Below, piece by piece: positions 36,482-44,723 of a DNA stretch of 64,000 nucleotides (position 1 is the first letter of the stretch; every line of letters begins with the position of its first letter). This DNA is from Clostridia bacterium (lineage in GTDB: Bacteria; Bacillota; Clostridia; Oscillospirales; Acutalibacteraceae): the NCBI GenBank assembly GCA_024404095.1, contig JAKSQO010000003.1:1-64000 (forward strand). Reading direction: 5' to 3'. A model generated the notes under the pieces. The model was not told where the DNA came from. It saw only the letters and a program-made list of their open reading frames with translations, and made no database searches. Position numbers and translations under genes: made by a program.

Positions 36482-37453
36482 TTATAATAGCTTCATAGTA
36501 TTTATACTTTCGGGCAAAAGCAACACAGGCGGAATATCTAAAACTGTTCGACATCCTGTTTCGCCTTTTTTATTAAGTCTGTATGCTGCTCGGGCAAATG
36601 CCGCAAGAATGCTCCCTGTAAATTCGGGATTTGAATCAAGCTTCAGACTGAATTCAACCGTATGATTTATGTTTTCATCCGTTTTTCCGTTTCTGATTAC
36701 CCTGCCGCCATGAGGCAATCCGCTGTGGCTGTGTTTCATCTCTTCCTCAGATATAAAATTAACTGTTGTATCATAGTCTGCAAAATAATTGGGCATCGTT
36801 TTTATTTTCCGTTCGATTTCTTTTTTATTTGCTCCGTTTTCGGCAACGACATAACATTCGCGCGTGTGCATTTCACGTGCAGAAAAATCTGCATTATCAC
36901 CATTCTGAACTTTTTCAATCGCACTCATTACAGGCACAGTATACTGACGGGCATCAAGCACGCCGTCGATACGCCGCACAGCATCGGAATGTCCCTGACT
37001 TACTCCCCTGCCCCAAAAGGTGTATGTATTGCCACTCGACAAAACCGCCTGCGAATAAATTCGTGCAAGAGAAAACAAACCCGGATCCCAACCGACAGAG
37101 ATTATCGCAGTCTTTTTGCTTGATTTTGAAATTTTATCAACTGCATCAAAATGTTCTTTTATTCTTGTGTGCGTGTCAAAACTGTCTATTACATTAAAAT
37201 ATTCTGCGATTTTCGGAGTTGTCAGCGGCAAATCACACGCACTGCCTCCGCAGTTAATAATTACATCTATTTCATTTTTAAATTCTGCAATTCTGTTATA
37301 CTCAATCACCTGTGCGCTGTCAGTTCTTAATTTGATATTCTTTGGATTTCGTCTTGTAAAAACAGCACTCAATTTCATATCCGAGTTTAATTCAATTGCT
37401 TTTTCGACACCTTTTCCGAGATTACCGTATCCCGCAATACCGATTTTTATCAT
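36482..37453 (-). CDS. ddh: meso-diaminopimelate dehydrogenase
   Basis: NADPH-dependent enzyme that makes meso-diaminopimelate from tetrahydrodipicolinate in one step, supplying lysine and peptidoglycan. It has 323 residues (family about 320-330). The Rossmann motif GIAGYGNLGKG (4-14) is at the start; further marks are SVGWDPGLFSLAR near 120 and FWGRGVSQGHSDAVRRIDGV near 145, a diagnostic Ddh segment. The presence of ddh implies a meso-DAP cell wall. GGGTGG precedes the ATG. It is divergent from the PadR operon across 124 bases. Confidence 0.93.
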   Translation of the reverse strand: MIKIGIAGYGNLGKGVEKAIELNSDMKLSAVFTRRNPKNIKLRTDSAQVIEYNRIAEFKNEIDVIINCGGSACDLPLTTPKIAEYFNVIDSFDTHTRIKEHFDAVDKISKSSKKTAIISVGWDPGLFSLARIYSQAVLSSGNTYTFWGRGVSQGHSDAVRRIDGVLDARQYTVPVMSAIEKVQNGDNADFSAREMHTRECYVVAENGANKKEIERKIKTMPNYFADYDTTVNFISEEEMKHSHSGLPHGGRVIRNGKTDENINHTVEFSLKLDSNPEFTGSILAAFARAAYRLNKKGETGCRTVLDIPPVLLLPESINTMKLL

Positions 37454-37517
37454 ATAACCACCCTTTTAAAGTTATATAACAAATGTATTCAGAAGTATGG
37501 GAATTATTAAAAAAGAC

Positions 37518-37546
37518 TTGACAGTTATAATACCTTGTGTTACAAT
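37518..37546 (+). promoter_or_regulatory. Promoter of the PadR operon
   Basis: A perfect TTGACA (37518-37523), 17-base spacer and TACAAT (37541-37546) form the strongest promoter in the window. It lies about 30 bases before the padR start. Confidence 0.78.
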
Positions 37547-37558
37547 GCATATACATTG
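37543..37558. promoter_or_regulatory. Candidate PadR operator
   Basis: The inverted repeat CAATG-CATATA-CATTG overlaps the -10 box and transcription start of the PadR promoter. PadR-family repressors bind short palindromes of this kind, often containing ATGT/ACAT or similar halves. Autoregulation is inferred. Confidence 0.45.
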
Positions 37559-37577
37559 AATTACGAGGTGTTATATT

Positions 37578-37904
37578 ATGCGTTACAGTAAAGAACTTTT
37601 AAAAGGCAGTACATCCACTCTTGTTATGAGCGTACTTGAGTCAAAAGATATGTACGGTTACAAAATTATCCGTGAGCTTGAAATACGTTCTGAAAATGCG
37701 TTCGAGATGAGCGAGGGTACACTCTACCCTATTCTGCACGCACTCGAAAAAGAAGGATATCTTGAATCATATTGGGAAACATATGACGGCAGAGAAAGAA
37801 AATACTACCATCTGACAAAGAAAGGTATCAAACAGCTTGAGGAAAAGAAATCCGAATGGAAATCATTCTCCGCAAGCGTTGACCGTGTGTTGAATTTTGC
37901 CTGA
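37578..37904 (+). CDS. PadR-family transcriptional repressor
   Basis: A 108-residue winged-helix repressor of the short PadR (subfamily 2) type. The pattern is complete: LLKGSTSTLVMSVLES, DMYGYKIIREL, EMSEGTLYPILHALEKEGYLES, GRERKYYHLTKKG. It is followed after 12 bases by a membrane protein, and PadR genes in Firmicutes usually repress such a neighbour. A good promoter and a candidate operator lie upstream. Confidence 0.93.
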   Translation: MRYSKELLKGSTSTLVMSVLESKDMYGYKIIRELEIRSENAFEMSEGTLYPILHALEKEGYLESYWETYDGRERKYYHLTKKGIKQLEEKKSEWKSFSASVDRVLNFA

Positions 37905-38097
37905 GGTGATGAGCTTATGACTGTTGATGAATATGTAAAACTTGCCTCGGCAAAGATTACGGCAAGGAAAAAGCGTGAACAATTTGAAAAGGAAATGAAA
38001 AATCATATCCTTGACCGTGTCGAATATTACACGGACGCAGGATATGATGAAAATACGGCTATTGAAAAGGCCTTACAACATATGGGCGATGCCGAAA
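37901..38097 (+). repeat. Direct repeat copy A (start of first PadR-linked membrane protein)
   Basis: This 197-base stretch, from just before the start codon to codon 60, matches copy B at 39109-39305 with about 11 differences by eye (about 94%). Most changes are synonymous; two alter residues. The genes diverge sharply right after. Confidence 0.9.
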
Positions 38098-39092
38098 AAA
38101 TAAGCTCAGAAATCGCGAAAGTCTATGGGAATCCTCATATTTTTAATATAATCTTCTCGGTTATGTTGGTTTTAATTATCCCATTTCTATGCTTTATTTT
38201 ATTCTATCTTGAAGCGGAAATCTCGGGAAATATACATTATACTATGGCTTTAGAAGAACTTATTGTTTTTGGAATTATCCCGGCTGTTATGCTATTGCTC
38301 AACCACAAAGGCCGAATTTTATGTATGGTTGAACTGTTCTCAATCGAAGTAATATATATAGTATTCCGAGTTTTATCAAGAAACCTTTATTCGGTTCTTC
38401 TTTTTGCAGCTTACACAATTTTCACAGGAAAGCAGGAAGTTCTTTCTGTTATCTACAATCAAAATACGGAATTGAACAATTTTCCTTTTTTACTTGTCAG
38501 TATAGCTTTTGCTTTCATAATAGAATTTCTTCAGATTATCCTTATTATTACAAGCAAAGGTTTTAAGAAAAAAACAGACATAAAAATCAAAAAAATCGCC
38601 CTCAATTCTCTCAGAATAATTATCGCCTTTTGCTTTTGTATCAGCATTGCGATTCCCTTTTTATGTACATATCAGAGCAAATATTTCAATGTTAATTTTG
38701 TCTTTTTAGATAAAAAAACAGAGCCTGATAAAATAAGCTGGTTTGAAGATTTCCCAATAGTTCCTTATCCTATGAGCATAGTCGGTACTACTGAAAATAA
38801 AACAAACTATACCATAAAAGAAGAAACGAGAATTACAGTAAAAACATCCATACGAGGACTTACATACACGGCAAAAGTATTTGATATTGAATACAAATCT
38901 GATTATAAATATCTTGCTGTATTGCCGGAGCATATAGCATTCGGAAGCGGAATTTTATTTGACGGACAGGTAACCGAAAGAAACTATGCAGAAACTCAAT
39001 ATTATGAATTATCAGACAATGAAACAATATACGGTGAAATAGGAGAAAGCACTCCCGAATTCCGATTTATTGTTCACAAGGCTGAAAACTAA
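37917..39092 (+). CDS. Membrane protein with N-terminal permease-prefix-like domain, first copy
   Basis: A 391-residue protein. Residues 1-70 form a charged helical domain (VDEYVKLASAKI, MKNHILDRVEYYTDAGY, ALQHMGDAE) like the 'permease prefix domain 1'/DUF1700-type regions found after PadR genes in Firmicutes. About six transmembrane helices follow (residues 75-250), then an extracytoplasmic domain of about 140 residues. Function unknown; it may sense or respond to envelope stress under PadR control. Its first 65 residues are nearly identical to the next gene's, while the rest differs strongly. Confidence 0.78.
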   Translation: MTVDEYVKLASAKITARKKREQFEKEMKNHILDRVEYYTDAGYDENTAIEKALQHMGDAEKISSEIAKVYGNPHIFNIIFSVMLVLIIPFLCFILFYLEAEISGNIHYTMALEELIVFGIIPAVMLLLNHKGRILCMVELFSIEVIYIVFRVLSRNLYSVLLFAAYTIFTGKQEVLSVIYNQNTELNNFPFLLVSIAFAFIIEFLQIILIITSKGFKKKTDIKIKKIALNSLRIIIAFCFCISIAIPFLCTYQSKYFNVNFVFLDKKTEPDKISWFEDFPIVPYPMSIVGTTENKTNYTIKEETRITVKTSIRGLTYTAKVFDIEYKSDYKYLAVLPEHIAFGSGILFDGQVTERNYAETQYYELSDNETIYGEIGESTPEFRFIVHKAEN

Positions 39093-39108
39093 TGTTGCTG
39101 AACTTCAA

Positions 39109-39305
39109 CTGAGATGATGAGCTTATGACTGTTGACGAATACGTAAAACTTGCCTCGGCAAAGATTACGGCAAAGAAAAAACGTGAACAAATCGAAAAAG
39201 AAATGAAAAATCATATCCTTGACCGTGTGGAATATTACACGGATGCAGGATATGATGAAAATACGGCTATTGAAAAGGCCTTACAACATATGGGCGATGC
39301 TGAAA
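39109..39305 (+). repeat. Direct repeat copy B (start of second PadR-linked membrane protein)
   Basis: The second copy of the 197-base repeat lies 1,208 bases after copy A. It includes the ribosome site region and start codon, so the gene start as a unit has been copied or converted. Confidence 0.9.
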
Positions 39306-40396
39306 CCGTCGGTACGGAAATAGGTAAGGTCCATAAAAGTGTTTTAAGCTTTATTATTGATGTTTTGGCTGTGCTGCCTTTACCGCTTGTTGCCTATATT
39401 ATTCTTTTTGTGTCTTTTGGTTACGAAGGAACAGGAAATTTAGGCCACCATTTTATTTCCGAATTTCTATTTTTGTTCATTCCGCCTTTTATCTCTGTCA
39501 TTGTAAACAGAAAAGGCAAACATCTGACCATAATGATTCTGAACTTAATCACAACAACACTTTATATCGGATTTCGGATTTATACAAAAACATTTTGTTC
39601 GCAAATCCTGTTCATTCTGTGGCTGATTATTTCGGGACAGACATCCGACGGCTTACCTCTTCTGCATAAAACGTGGTTAAAATCCGACAGCATACCGCTG
39701 ATAATCGCAACACTTATGATGTTTGCTGTTATTATCGGAATTCAGATTTTTTACATTAGCATTACAAGTCAGAAAATCCCCCGACCCAAGCACAATAAAA
39801 TCAGACAACATCTTATACGGGCAATAAGCACCATAACCTTTACTTCATTTATCATAACGCTTTTTGCAGGTATTTTTTATTTCAGAACATCAGAGGACTA
39901 TCGACCGCTTGATTTAATATATTTTATTGACTGCGATGAGATGACAGACATAAAAAGCGTTGATTATGAAACAGACGGCTTTCCTCTATATGTAGATTAT
40001 GATTTGTTCGTTTTAGGAATCTACCATACAAACTGGGGCGGATATTTTTTTGGAAACGTAACCTCTGATGAAGCGTTCTGTATTCCCGAGATAAAATACT
40101 ATTCAACAAACATAAAACATATGTCATACGGCAGACAAGTAATAGAACATACATATCATGCAGATAAACGCTATGTTGCTGTAATTCCGATGATTGCTTC
40201 GGAAGAAGATTTTGAAGTAAACGTACCCGATTACGCTCATGCAAAGTGGTTTGATACAACAAAAGACACTGTGCTGAGCGATGAGTTAAACGGTGAACAC
40301 AAGGAAGACGCAGAATACATAATCACACTTACAGACAACACGGAATTTACAGAAGCAAAAAAATATTACAAAATCAACAAAGACGCTTATCAGTAA
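39125..40396 (+). CDS. Membrane protein with N-terminal permease-prefix-like domain, second copy
   Basis: A 423-residue paralogue of the preceding gene: the same N-terminal 65-residue domain (changes R to K and F to I), about six transmembrane helices (residues 75-250) and a larger extracytoplasmic C-terminal domain (about 165 residues) rich in Asp, Tyr and His with little visible similarity to the first copy. Both genes are under one promoter with the PadR repressor. The shared domain with divergent outer parts suggests one cytoplasmic partner and two different outside signals or targets; this is inference. Confidence 0.78.
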   Translation: MTVDEYVKLASAKITAKKKREQIEKEMKNHILDRVEYYTDAGYDENTAIEKALQHMGDAETVGTEIGKVHKSVLSFIIDVLAVLPLPLVAYIILFVSFGYEGTGNLGHHFISEFLFLFIPPFISVIVNRKGKHLTIMILNLITTTLYIGFRIYTKTFCSQILFILWLIISGQTSDGLPLLHKTWLKSDSIPLIIATLMMFAVIIGIQIFYISITSQKIPRPKHNKIRQHLIRAISTITFTSFIITLFAGIFYFRTSEDYRPLDLIYFIDCDEMTDIKSVDYETDGFPLYVDYDLFVLGIYHTNWGGYFFGNVTSDEAFCIPEIKYYSTNIKHMSYGRQVIEHTYHADKRYVAVIPMIASEEDFEVNVPDYAHAKWFDTTKDTVLSDELNGEHKEDAEYIITLTDNTEFTEAKKYYKINKDAYQ

Positions 40397-40402
40397 TAAG
40401 AG

Positions 40403-40435
40403 AAAAGACTTTCGACCGAAAATCGAAAGTCTTTT
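40403..40435. terminator. Bidirectional terminator between the PadR operon and aspS
   Basis: A perfect 13-bp stem, AAAAGACTTTCGA/TCGAAAGTCTTTT, lies between the plus-strand stop (40396) and the aspS stop (40444). It carries its own A- and T-runs for both directions. Confidence 0.92.
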
Positions 40436-40443
40436 GTTATAGC

Positions 40444-42231
40444 TTATTCTTCTGTATTCTTAACTGCAATTCCAAGCTCATCAAGCTGAATTGTGTCAAC
40501 ATTTGCAGGACAGCCTGTCATCGGCTCACTTGCATTCTGTACCTTCGGATAAGCAACTACATCACGAAGGCTTTCACAACCGAGCATCTGCATAACAAGA
40601 CGGTCAAGACCGATACCCATACCACCGTGCGGCGGTGCACCGTAACGGAATGCGTCAAGCAGATAGCCGAACTTTGCATATGCTTCCTCTTCTGTGAGGT
40701 TGAGGAGTGAGAAAATTCTGCTCTGAAGCTCGGGGTTTGTGATACGGATTGAACCTGATGAAAGCTCAATACCATTGAGAACAAGGTCGTATGCCTTTGC
40801 ACGAACCTTAGCCTTATCTGTTTCAAGGTACTCAAGGCACTCGTCCATAGGAGCTGTGAAGGGATGGTGCATTGCAACCCATGTCTGTGAATCCTCGTCC
40901 CAATCGAAGAACGGGAACTCTGTAATCCAGAGAAGATTATACTGTCCCTCGGGGATGATGTCGAGTTTCTTTGCAACCTCCTGACGGAGTGCGCCGAGAA
41001 CTGAGAATACGATAGAATTCTTTGCGTCGCCGACGATAAGAACTACGTCGCCTGCCTCTGCGCCTGCCTTTTCAAGGATAGCCTTCATCTCGTCCTCTGT
41101 AAGAAACTTTGCAAATGAAGATGAAACTGTGCCGTCCTCGCCAAGTCTAACCCAGGCAAGACCCTTTGCGCCGTTGCCCTTTGCCTTCTCAGTGAGCTTG
41201 TCAATTTCCTTACGTGTAAGAGTTGAGAAAGCCTTCTTTGCTGTGATTCCTCTTACAGAACCGCCTGCGGCAACAGGACCGCTGAACACACCGAAGCCGC
41301 AATCCTTAACGATTTCGCTCAGGTCATAAAGCTCAAGACCGTAACGTGTATCGGGCTTATCTGAACCGTAGCGCTCCATAGCGTCCTTATATGTAAGTCT
41401 GGGAAGCGGAGTTGTGATATCAACACCGAGAGCTTCTTTGAATACTCTCTTCATATAGCCCTCGCCGATTGCAAGAACGTCTTCCATATCAACAAAAGAC
41501 ATTTCAAGGTCAATCTGTGTGAACTCGGGCTGACGGTCAGCACGAAGATCCTCGTCACGGAAGCAGCGTGCAATCTGCATATATCTGTCAAAGCCAGCTA
41601 CCATTGAAAGCTGCTTGTAAAGCTGAGGCGACTGGGGAAGAGCGTAGAATGAACCGTTGTGGATACGGCTCGGAACAAGGAAGTCTCTTGCTCCCTCGGG
41701 AGTAGAACGGATAAGTATAGGCGTTTCAATCTCGATAAAACCGTTCTCATCGAAGTAGTCACGTGTAATCTTGCAGATTTTGTGACGCATGATGATGTTC
41801 TTCTGAAGGTCGGGACGGCGAAGGTCAAGATAACGGTACTTAAGTCTTGTAAGCTCCGATGTCTGGCAGTTTTCAATAATCTCGAAGGGAGGAGTTTCGC
41901 TCTTTCCGAGAACTCTGAGATCCTTAACATCAATTTCAATCTCACCTGTGGGGATATCCTTGTTCTTTGATGAACGCTCACGGACAACGCCCTTTGCCAT
42001 AAGTACAAACTCGCTTCTTGCGCCGAAAGCCTTGTCAAAAATTTCCTTATCGGTATTCTCGTCAAAAGCAAGCTGAACAATGCCTGTTCTGTCGCGAAGA
42101 TCAATAAAGATGAGTGAACCGAGGTCACGCTGACGCTGTACCCAGCCTGCAACGGTAACCTCTTTGCCTGCATCGCCTATACGTAAATCACCGCAATAGT
42201 CGGTGCGTTTTAAGCCTGTCATAAAATCCAT
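40444..42231 (-). CDS. aspS: Aspartyl-tRNA synthetase
   Basis: Charges tRNA-Asp (class II). At 595 residues it has the bacterial size. The N-terminal OB-fold anticodon-binding domain (AGWVQRQRDLGSLIFIDLRDRTGIVQ) is followed by motif 2 (RCFRDEDLRADRQPEFTQIDLEMSF), the bacterial insertion domain and motif 3 (GLDRLVMQMLG). QPEF with DLRADRQ is the bacterial-type signature. The start overlaps the hisS stop codon by one base (TAATG), with GGAGG inside the end of hisS, so translation is coupled. Last gene of the gyr-his-asp operon. Confidence 0.96.
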   Translation of the reverse strand: MDFMTGLKRTDYCGDLRIGDAGKEVTVAGWVQRQRDLGSLIFIDLRDRTGIVQLAFDENTDKEIFDKAFGARSEFVLMAKGVVRERSSKNKDIPTGEIEIDVKDLRVLGKSETPPFEIIENCQTSELTRLKYRYLDLRRPDLQKNIIMRHKICKITRDYFDENGFIEIETPILIRSTPEGARDFLVPSRIHNGSFYALPQSPQLYKQLSMVAGFDRYMQIARCFRDEDLRADRQPEFTQIDLEMSFVDMEDVLAIGEGYMKRVFKEALGVDITTPLPRLTYKDAMERYGSDKPDTRYGLELYDLSEIVKDCGFGVFSGPVAAGGSVRGITAKKAFSTLTRKEIDKLTEKAKGNGAKGLAWVRLGEDGTVSSSFAKFLTEDEMKAILEKAGAEAGDVVLIVGDAKNSIVFSVLGALRQEVAKKLDIIPEGQYNLLWITEFPFFDWDEDSQTWVAMHHPFTAPMDECLEYLETDKAKVRAKAYDLVLNGIELSSGSIRITNPELQSRIFSLLNLTEEEAYAKFGYLLDAFRYGAPPHGGMGIGLDRLVMQMLGCESLRDVVAYPKVQNASEPMTGCPANVDTIQLDELGIAVKNTEE

Positions 42232-43580
42232 TACATTATGCCTCCTAAAAATTTGCTTATATCAACACTTTTATCATCGCTTACCAAGTTCTGTAATTCA
42301 CTTGCCGCGCTCTGAAGTGATAAGTCCATGAAGGAATCTGCGAAATCTTCAAGATTTATTTCTGTTGTTTCGCCTGTTTCCATATTTTTAACCTTGGCAA
42401 TACCCGATGCGATATCGTCATCGCCGAGAACAGTTGTATATCTTGCGTTTATCTTGTCGGCATACTTCATCTGAGCCTTAAGCGAACGTCCGACAACATC
42501 GAATTGTGCGCTCATACCCGACTGGCGAAGCTCAGTAGCAAGTGCCGCCGCCTTATATGAAGCATTTTTGCCGATATTTGCGATATAAATATCACACTTC
42601 TTTGCCTCGGGAAGCTCAATTCCCTGAGCCTCAAGAAGAAGAAGAAGTCTTTCAATACCCATACCGAAACCGAGTGCGGGAACGTGACTGCCGCCGATTT
42701 CTTCAATAAGTCCGTCATAACGTCCGCCTGCGCAGACAGCAGCCTGTGCGCCGAGTGAATCGGTTACGAACTCGAAAACAGTACGTGTGTAATAGTCAAG
42801 ACCGCGAACAATGTGCGGATTGACCTCATAAGAGATGTTCATTTCTTCAAGATACTTTTTAACCTCTTCAAAATGCTCACGGCAATCGTCGCAGAGATAA
42901 TCAAGAATTATCGGAGCACCTGCGGCAATCTCGTGGCAGATAGGACTCTTGCAGTCAAGAATTCTCATCGGGTTTCTGTCAAGACGCTCAAGACAGGTCG
43001 GGCAAAGCTCGTCCTTGCGGCTCTCAAAATATGCCTTAAGTGCTGTCTGATACTCTTTACGACAGGTCGGACAACCGATTGAATTGATTTCAAGTCGGAT
43101 TCTGTCTATACCGAGGAAGCCGAAAACCTCATTGCCGACAGAGATAACCTCCGCGTCAGCAGCCGGAGATTCTGCGCCGTAGCACTCAATACCAAACTGG
43201 TGGAACTCACGAAGACGTCCGGCCTGGGGCTTTTCGTAACGGTAGCAGGATGTAAGGTAGCTGACCTTCTGCGGCATCGGCTCATTCTGAAGTCCGTGCT
43301 CGAGAAAAGCTCTTGCCGCACCTGCTGTGCCCTCGGGACGAAGTGTGATTGAACGACCGCCCTTATCGTCAAAGGTATACATTTCCTTCTGAACAACGTC
43401 GGTGGTATCACCTACTGAACGTGTAAAAAGCTCAGTATGCTCAAAAACAGGTGTGCGGATTTCTTTGAATCCGAACTCACTTGCTATTTCAAGCACAGTG
43501 CTTTCAATAAACTGGTTTTTGTGGCTGTCAGCAGGCAGAACATCCTGTGTGCCCTTGATAGCCTTTGTAATTAACGCCAT
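42231..43580 (-). CDS. hisS: Histidyl-tRNA synthetase
   Basis: Charges tRNA-His (class II). The 449-residue length is slightly above the typical 420-430. Motif 1 region (KGTQDVLPADSHKNQFIE), motif 2 (RYEKPQAGRLREFHQFGIECYG), the histidine-specific GGRYDGLIEEIGG and motif 3 (GFGMGIERLLLLLE) are all present. An internal four-cysteine patch near residues 171-215 (CPTCRKE; CPTCLERLD) suggests a zinc-binding insertion, as in some bacterial HisRS. GGAG precedes the ATG. The zinc-ribbon gene lies 4 bases upstream. Confidence 0.96.
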   Translation of the reverse strand: MALITKAIKGTQDVLPADSHKNQFIESTVLEIASEFGFKEIRTPVFEHTELFTRSVGDTTDVVQKEMYTFDDKGGRSITLRPEGTAGAARAFLEHGLQNEPMPQKVSYLTSCYRYEKPQAGRLREFHQFGIECYGAESPAADAEVISVGNEVFGFLGIDRIRLEINSIGCPTCRKEYQTALKAYFESRKDELCPTCLERLDRNPMRILDCKSPICHEIAAGAPIILDYLCDDCREHFEEVKKYLEEMNISYEVNPHIVRGLDYYTRTVFEFVTDSLGAQAAVCAGGRYDGLIEEIGGSHVPALGFGMGIERLLLLLEAQGIELPEAKKCDIYIANIGKNASYKAAALATELRQSGMSAQFDVVGRSLKAQMKYADKINARYTTVLGDDDIASGIAKVKNMETGETTEINLEDFADSFMDLSLQSAASELQNLVSDDKSVDISKFLGGIM

Positions 43581-43584
43581 AATT

Positions 43585-44235
43585 TTAACTCCTTATATCT
43601 TTACTGTCTCTGGAAATTATGTGATATGCAATAAATCCGGGCATAAGTGCATTAAATGCTATAATTGCAATTGCCATAGGCTGAACAACATTCAGACCTG
43701 CGTAAAATACAATTGAGAAAATGCCCTCAATAACGCCGAGCGCAAGGCATACCCATTTGATTATTTTTCCGTTTCCGATTGCGCCTGATGCTTTCAGAAT
43801 CATAATAATATCTATTATAAGAATGTTTGCAAGAACCGAGAAATAATAGACAATTGACTTTACATCCGAAGCAAGATAATCCGAATTTTTCGCAAAGCCG
43901 ACAATCCAGTTTGCAAGAAAAGGCAGGCTTAAGACAACTCCGAAAATATCTGCAACCGATCTTTTCATCCCCTTGTAATTGCCGAATACAAACGGCAGAA
44001 TAACAAGATAAACAACTATACCTATTACTATTGCTGCGGAATTATAATAATCGCATTTAAAAAACAGGCTGAAGAAGTTGAGAACGACAAATATAAATGA
44101 GATCGCAAAAAATGAGATTACACTTGCAAGCTCCTTTACATCTCTTTTTTTCTTCTTCTGAATGGGCTTGCCGCAATGCGGACAGCGAAAAAGATTTTCG
44201 TTTTCTATATTTTTTTTACAGTTTTTACAACGCAT
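43585..44235 (-). CDS. Zinc-ribbon membrane protein of unknown function
   Basis: A 216-residue protein: an N-terminal zinc ribbon (C-x2-C at residues 3-6 and C-x2-C near 18-21), a lysine-rich linker (about 25-32) and five or six transmembrane helices. Such zinc-ribbon membrane proteins are common in Clostridia with no known role. GGAGG precedes the ATG. It lies between mgsA and hisS in the long operon; a hairpin of GACAACCC/GGGTTGTC (44258-44285) precedes it. Confidence 0.75.
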   Translation of the reverse strand: MRCKNCKKNIENENLFRCPHCGKPIQKKKKRDVKELASVISFFAISFIFVVLNFFSLFFKCDYYNSAAIVIGIVVYLVILPFVFGNYKGMKRSVADIFGVVLSLPFLANWIVGFAKNSDYLASDVKSIVYYFSVLANILIIDIIMILKASGAIGNGKIIKWVCLALGVIEGIFSIVFYAGLNVVQPMAIAIIAFNALMPGFIAYHIISRDSKDIRS

Positions 44236-44257
44236 AAATCCTCCATAGCCGCACTAA

Positions 44258-44285
44258 GACAACCCTCTGCAAAACAGGGGTTGTC
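44258..44285 (-). other. Hairpin between mgsA and the zinc-ribbon gene
   Basis: An 8-bp stem, GACAACCC/GGGTTGTC, without a T-run on the minus strand. It is not a typical terminator. It may stabilise or process the transcript between mgsA and the downstream genes. Confidence 0.4.
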
Positions 44286-44303
44286 AGCGCTATTAGTACA
44301 AAA

Positions 44304-44708
44304 TCAATACTTGGGATTAACGATGTCTCTCCAGTCAAGATCGCCGCGGTCAAGGCTGTGAATAAGAGCCTCCGCCGTTGCGATGTTTGTAGCCGCCGGA
44401 ACATTGTGAACGTCACAGATTCTGAGAAGACTGTTAACATTCGGCTCGTGTTCCTTCGGGTCAAGAGGGTCGCTGAAAATCAGGAGCATATCAATTTCGT
44501 TGCAGGCAATGAGAGAACCGATCTGCTGATCTCCTCCCTGTGCGCCGCTTAAGAATTTTGTGATATCAAGACCTGTTGCGTCAGCAACCTGCTTACCTGT
44601 TGTGCCTGTTGCAAAAAGTCTGTGTCGGCTGAGAATACCGCAGTATGCTATACAGAACTGAGTCATAAGTTCTTTCTTAGCGTCATGTGCAATAAGTGCA
44701 ATATTCAT
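44304..44708 (-). CDS. mgsA: Methylglyoxal synthase with one active-site aspartate replaced
   Basis: Converts dihydroxyacetone phosphate to methylglyoxal and phosphate, a bypass used under phosphate limitation or sugar overload. At 134 residues it is near the usual 130-155. Active-site landmarks are intact: FATGTTG (32-38), GGDQQIG with catalytic D60, D80 in SDPLDP, and H87. The fourth acidic residue, E. coli D101 (in HDPDV), reads N90 here (HEPNV). This may lower or modify activity. GGAGG precedes the ATG. Confidence 0.9.
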   Translation of the reverse strand: MNIALIAHDAKKELMTQFCIAYCGILSRHRLFATGTTGKQVADATGLDITKFLSGAQGGDQQIGSLIACNEIDMLLIFSDPLDPKEHEPNVNSLLRICDVHNVPAATNIATAEALIHSLDRGDLDWRDIVNPKY

Positions 44709-44723
44709 AAATTAACCTCCTGT

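Noticed and set aside
37901-39305. Mobile element flanked by 197-base direct repeats
   Set aside because: The repeats are the in-frame starts of two paralogous genes, with no transposase, inverted ends or target duplication between them.
43581-43584. T-box leader before hisS/aspS
   Set aside because: hisS starts 4 bases after the zinc-ribbon gene and aspS overlaps hisS, so there is no leader space for a T-box.
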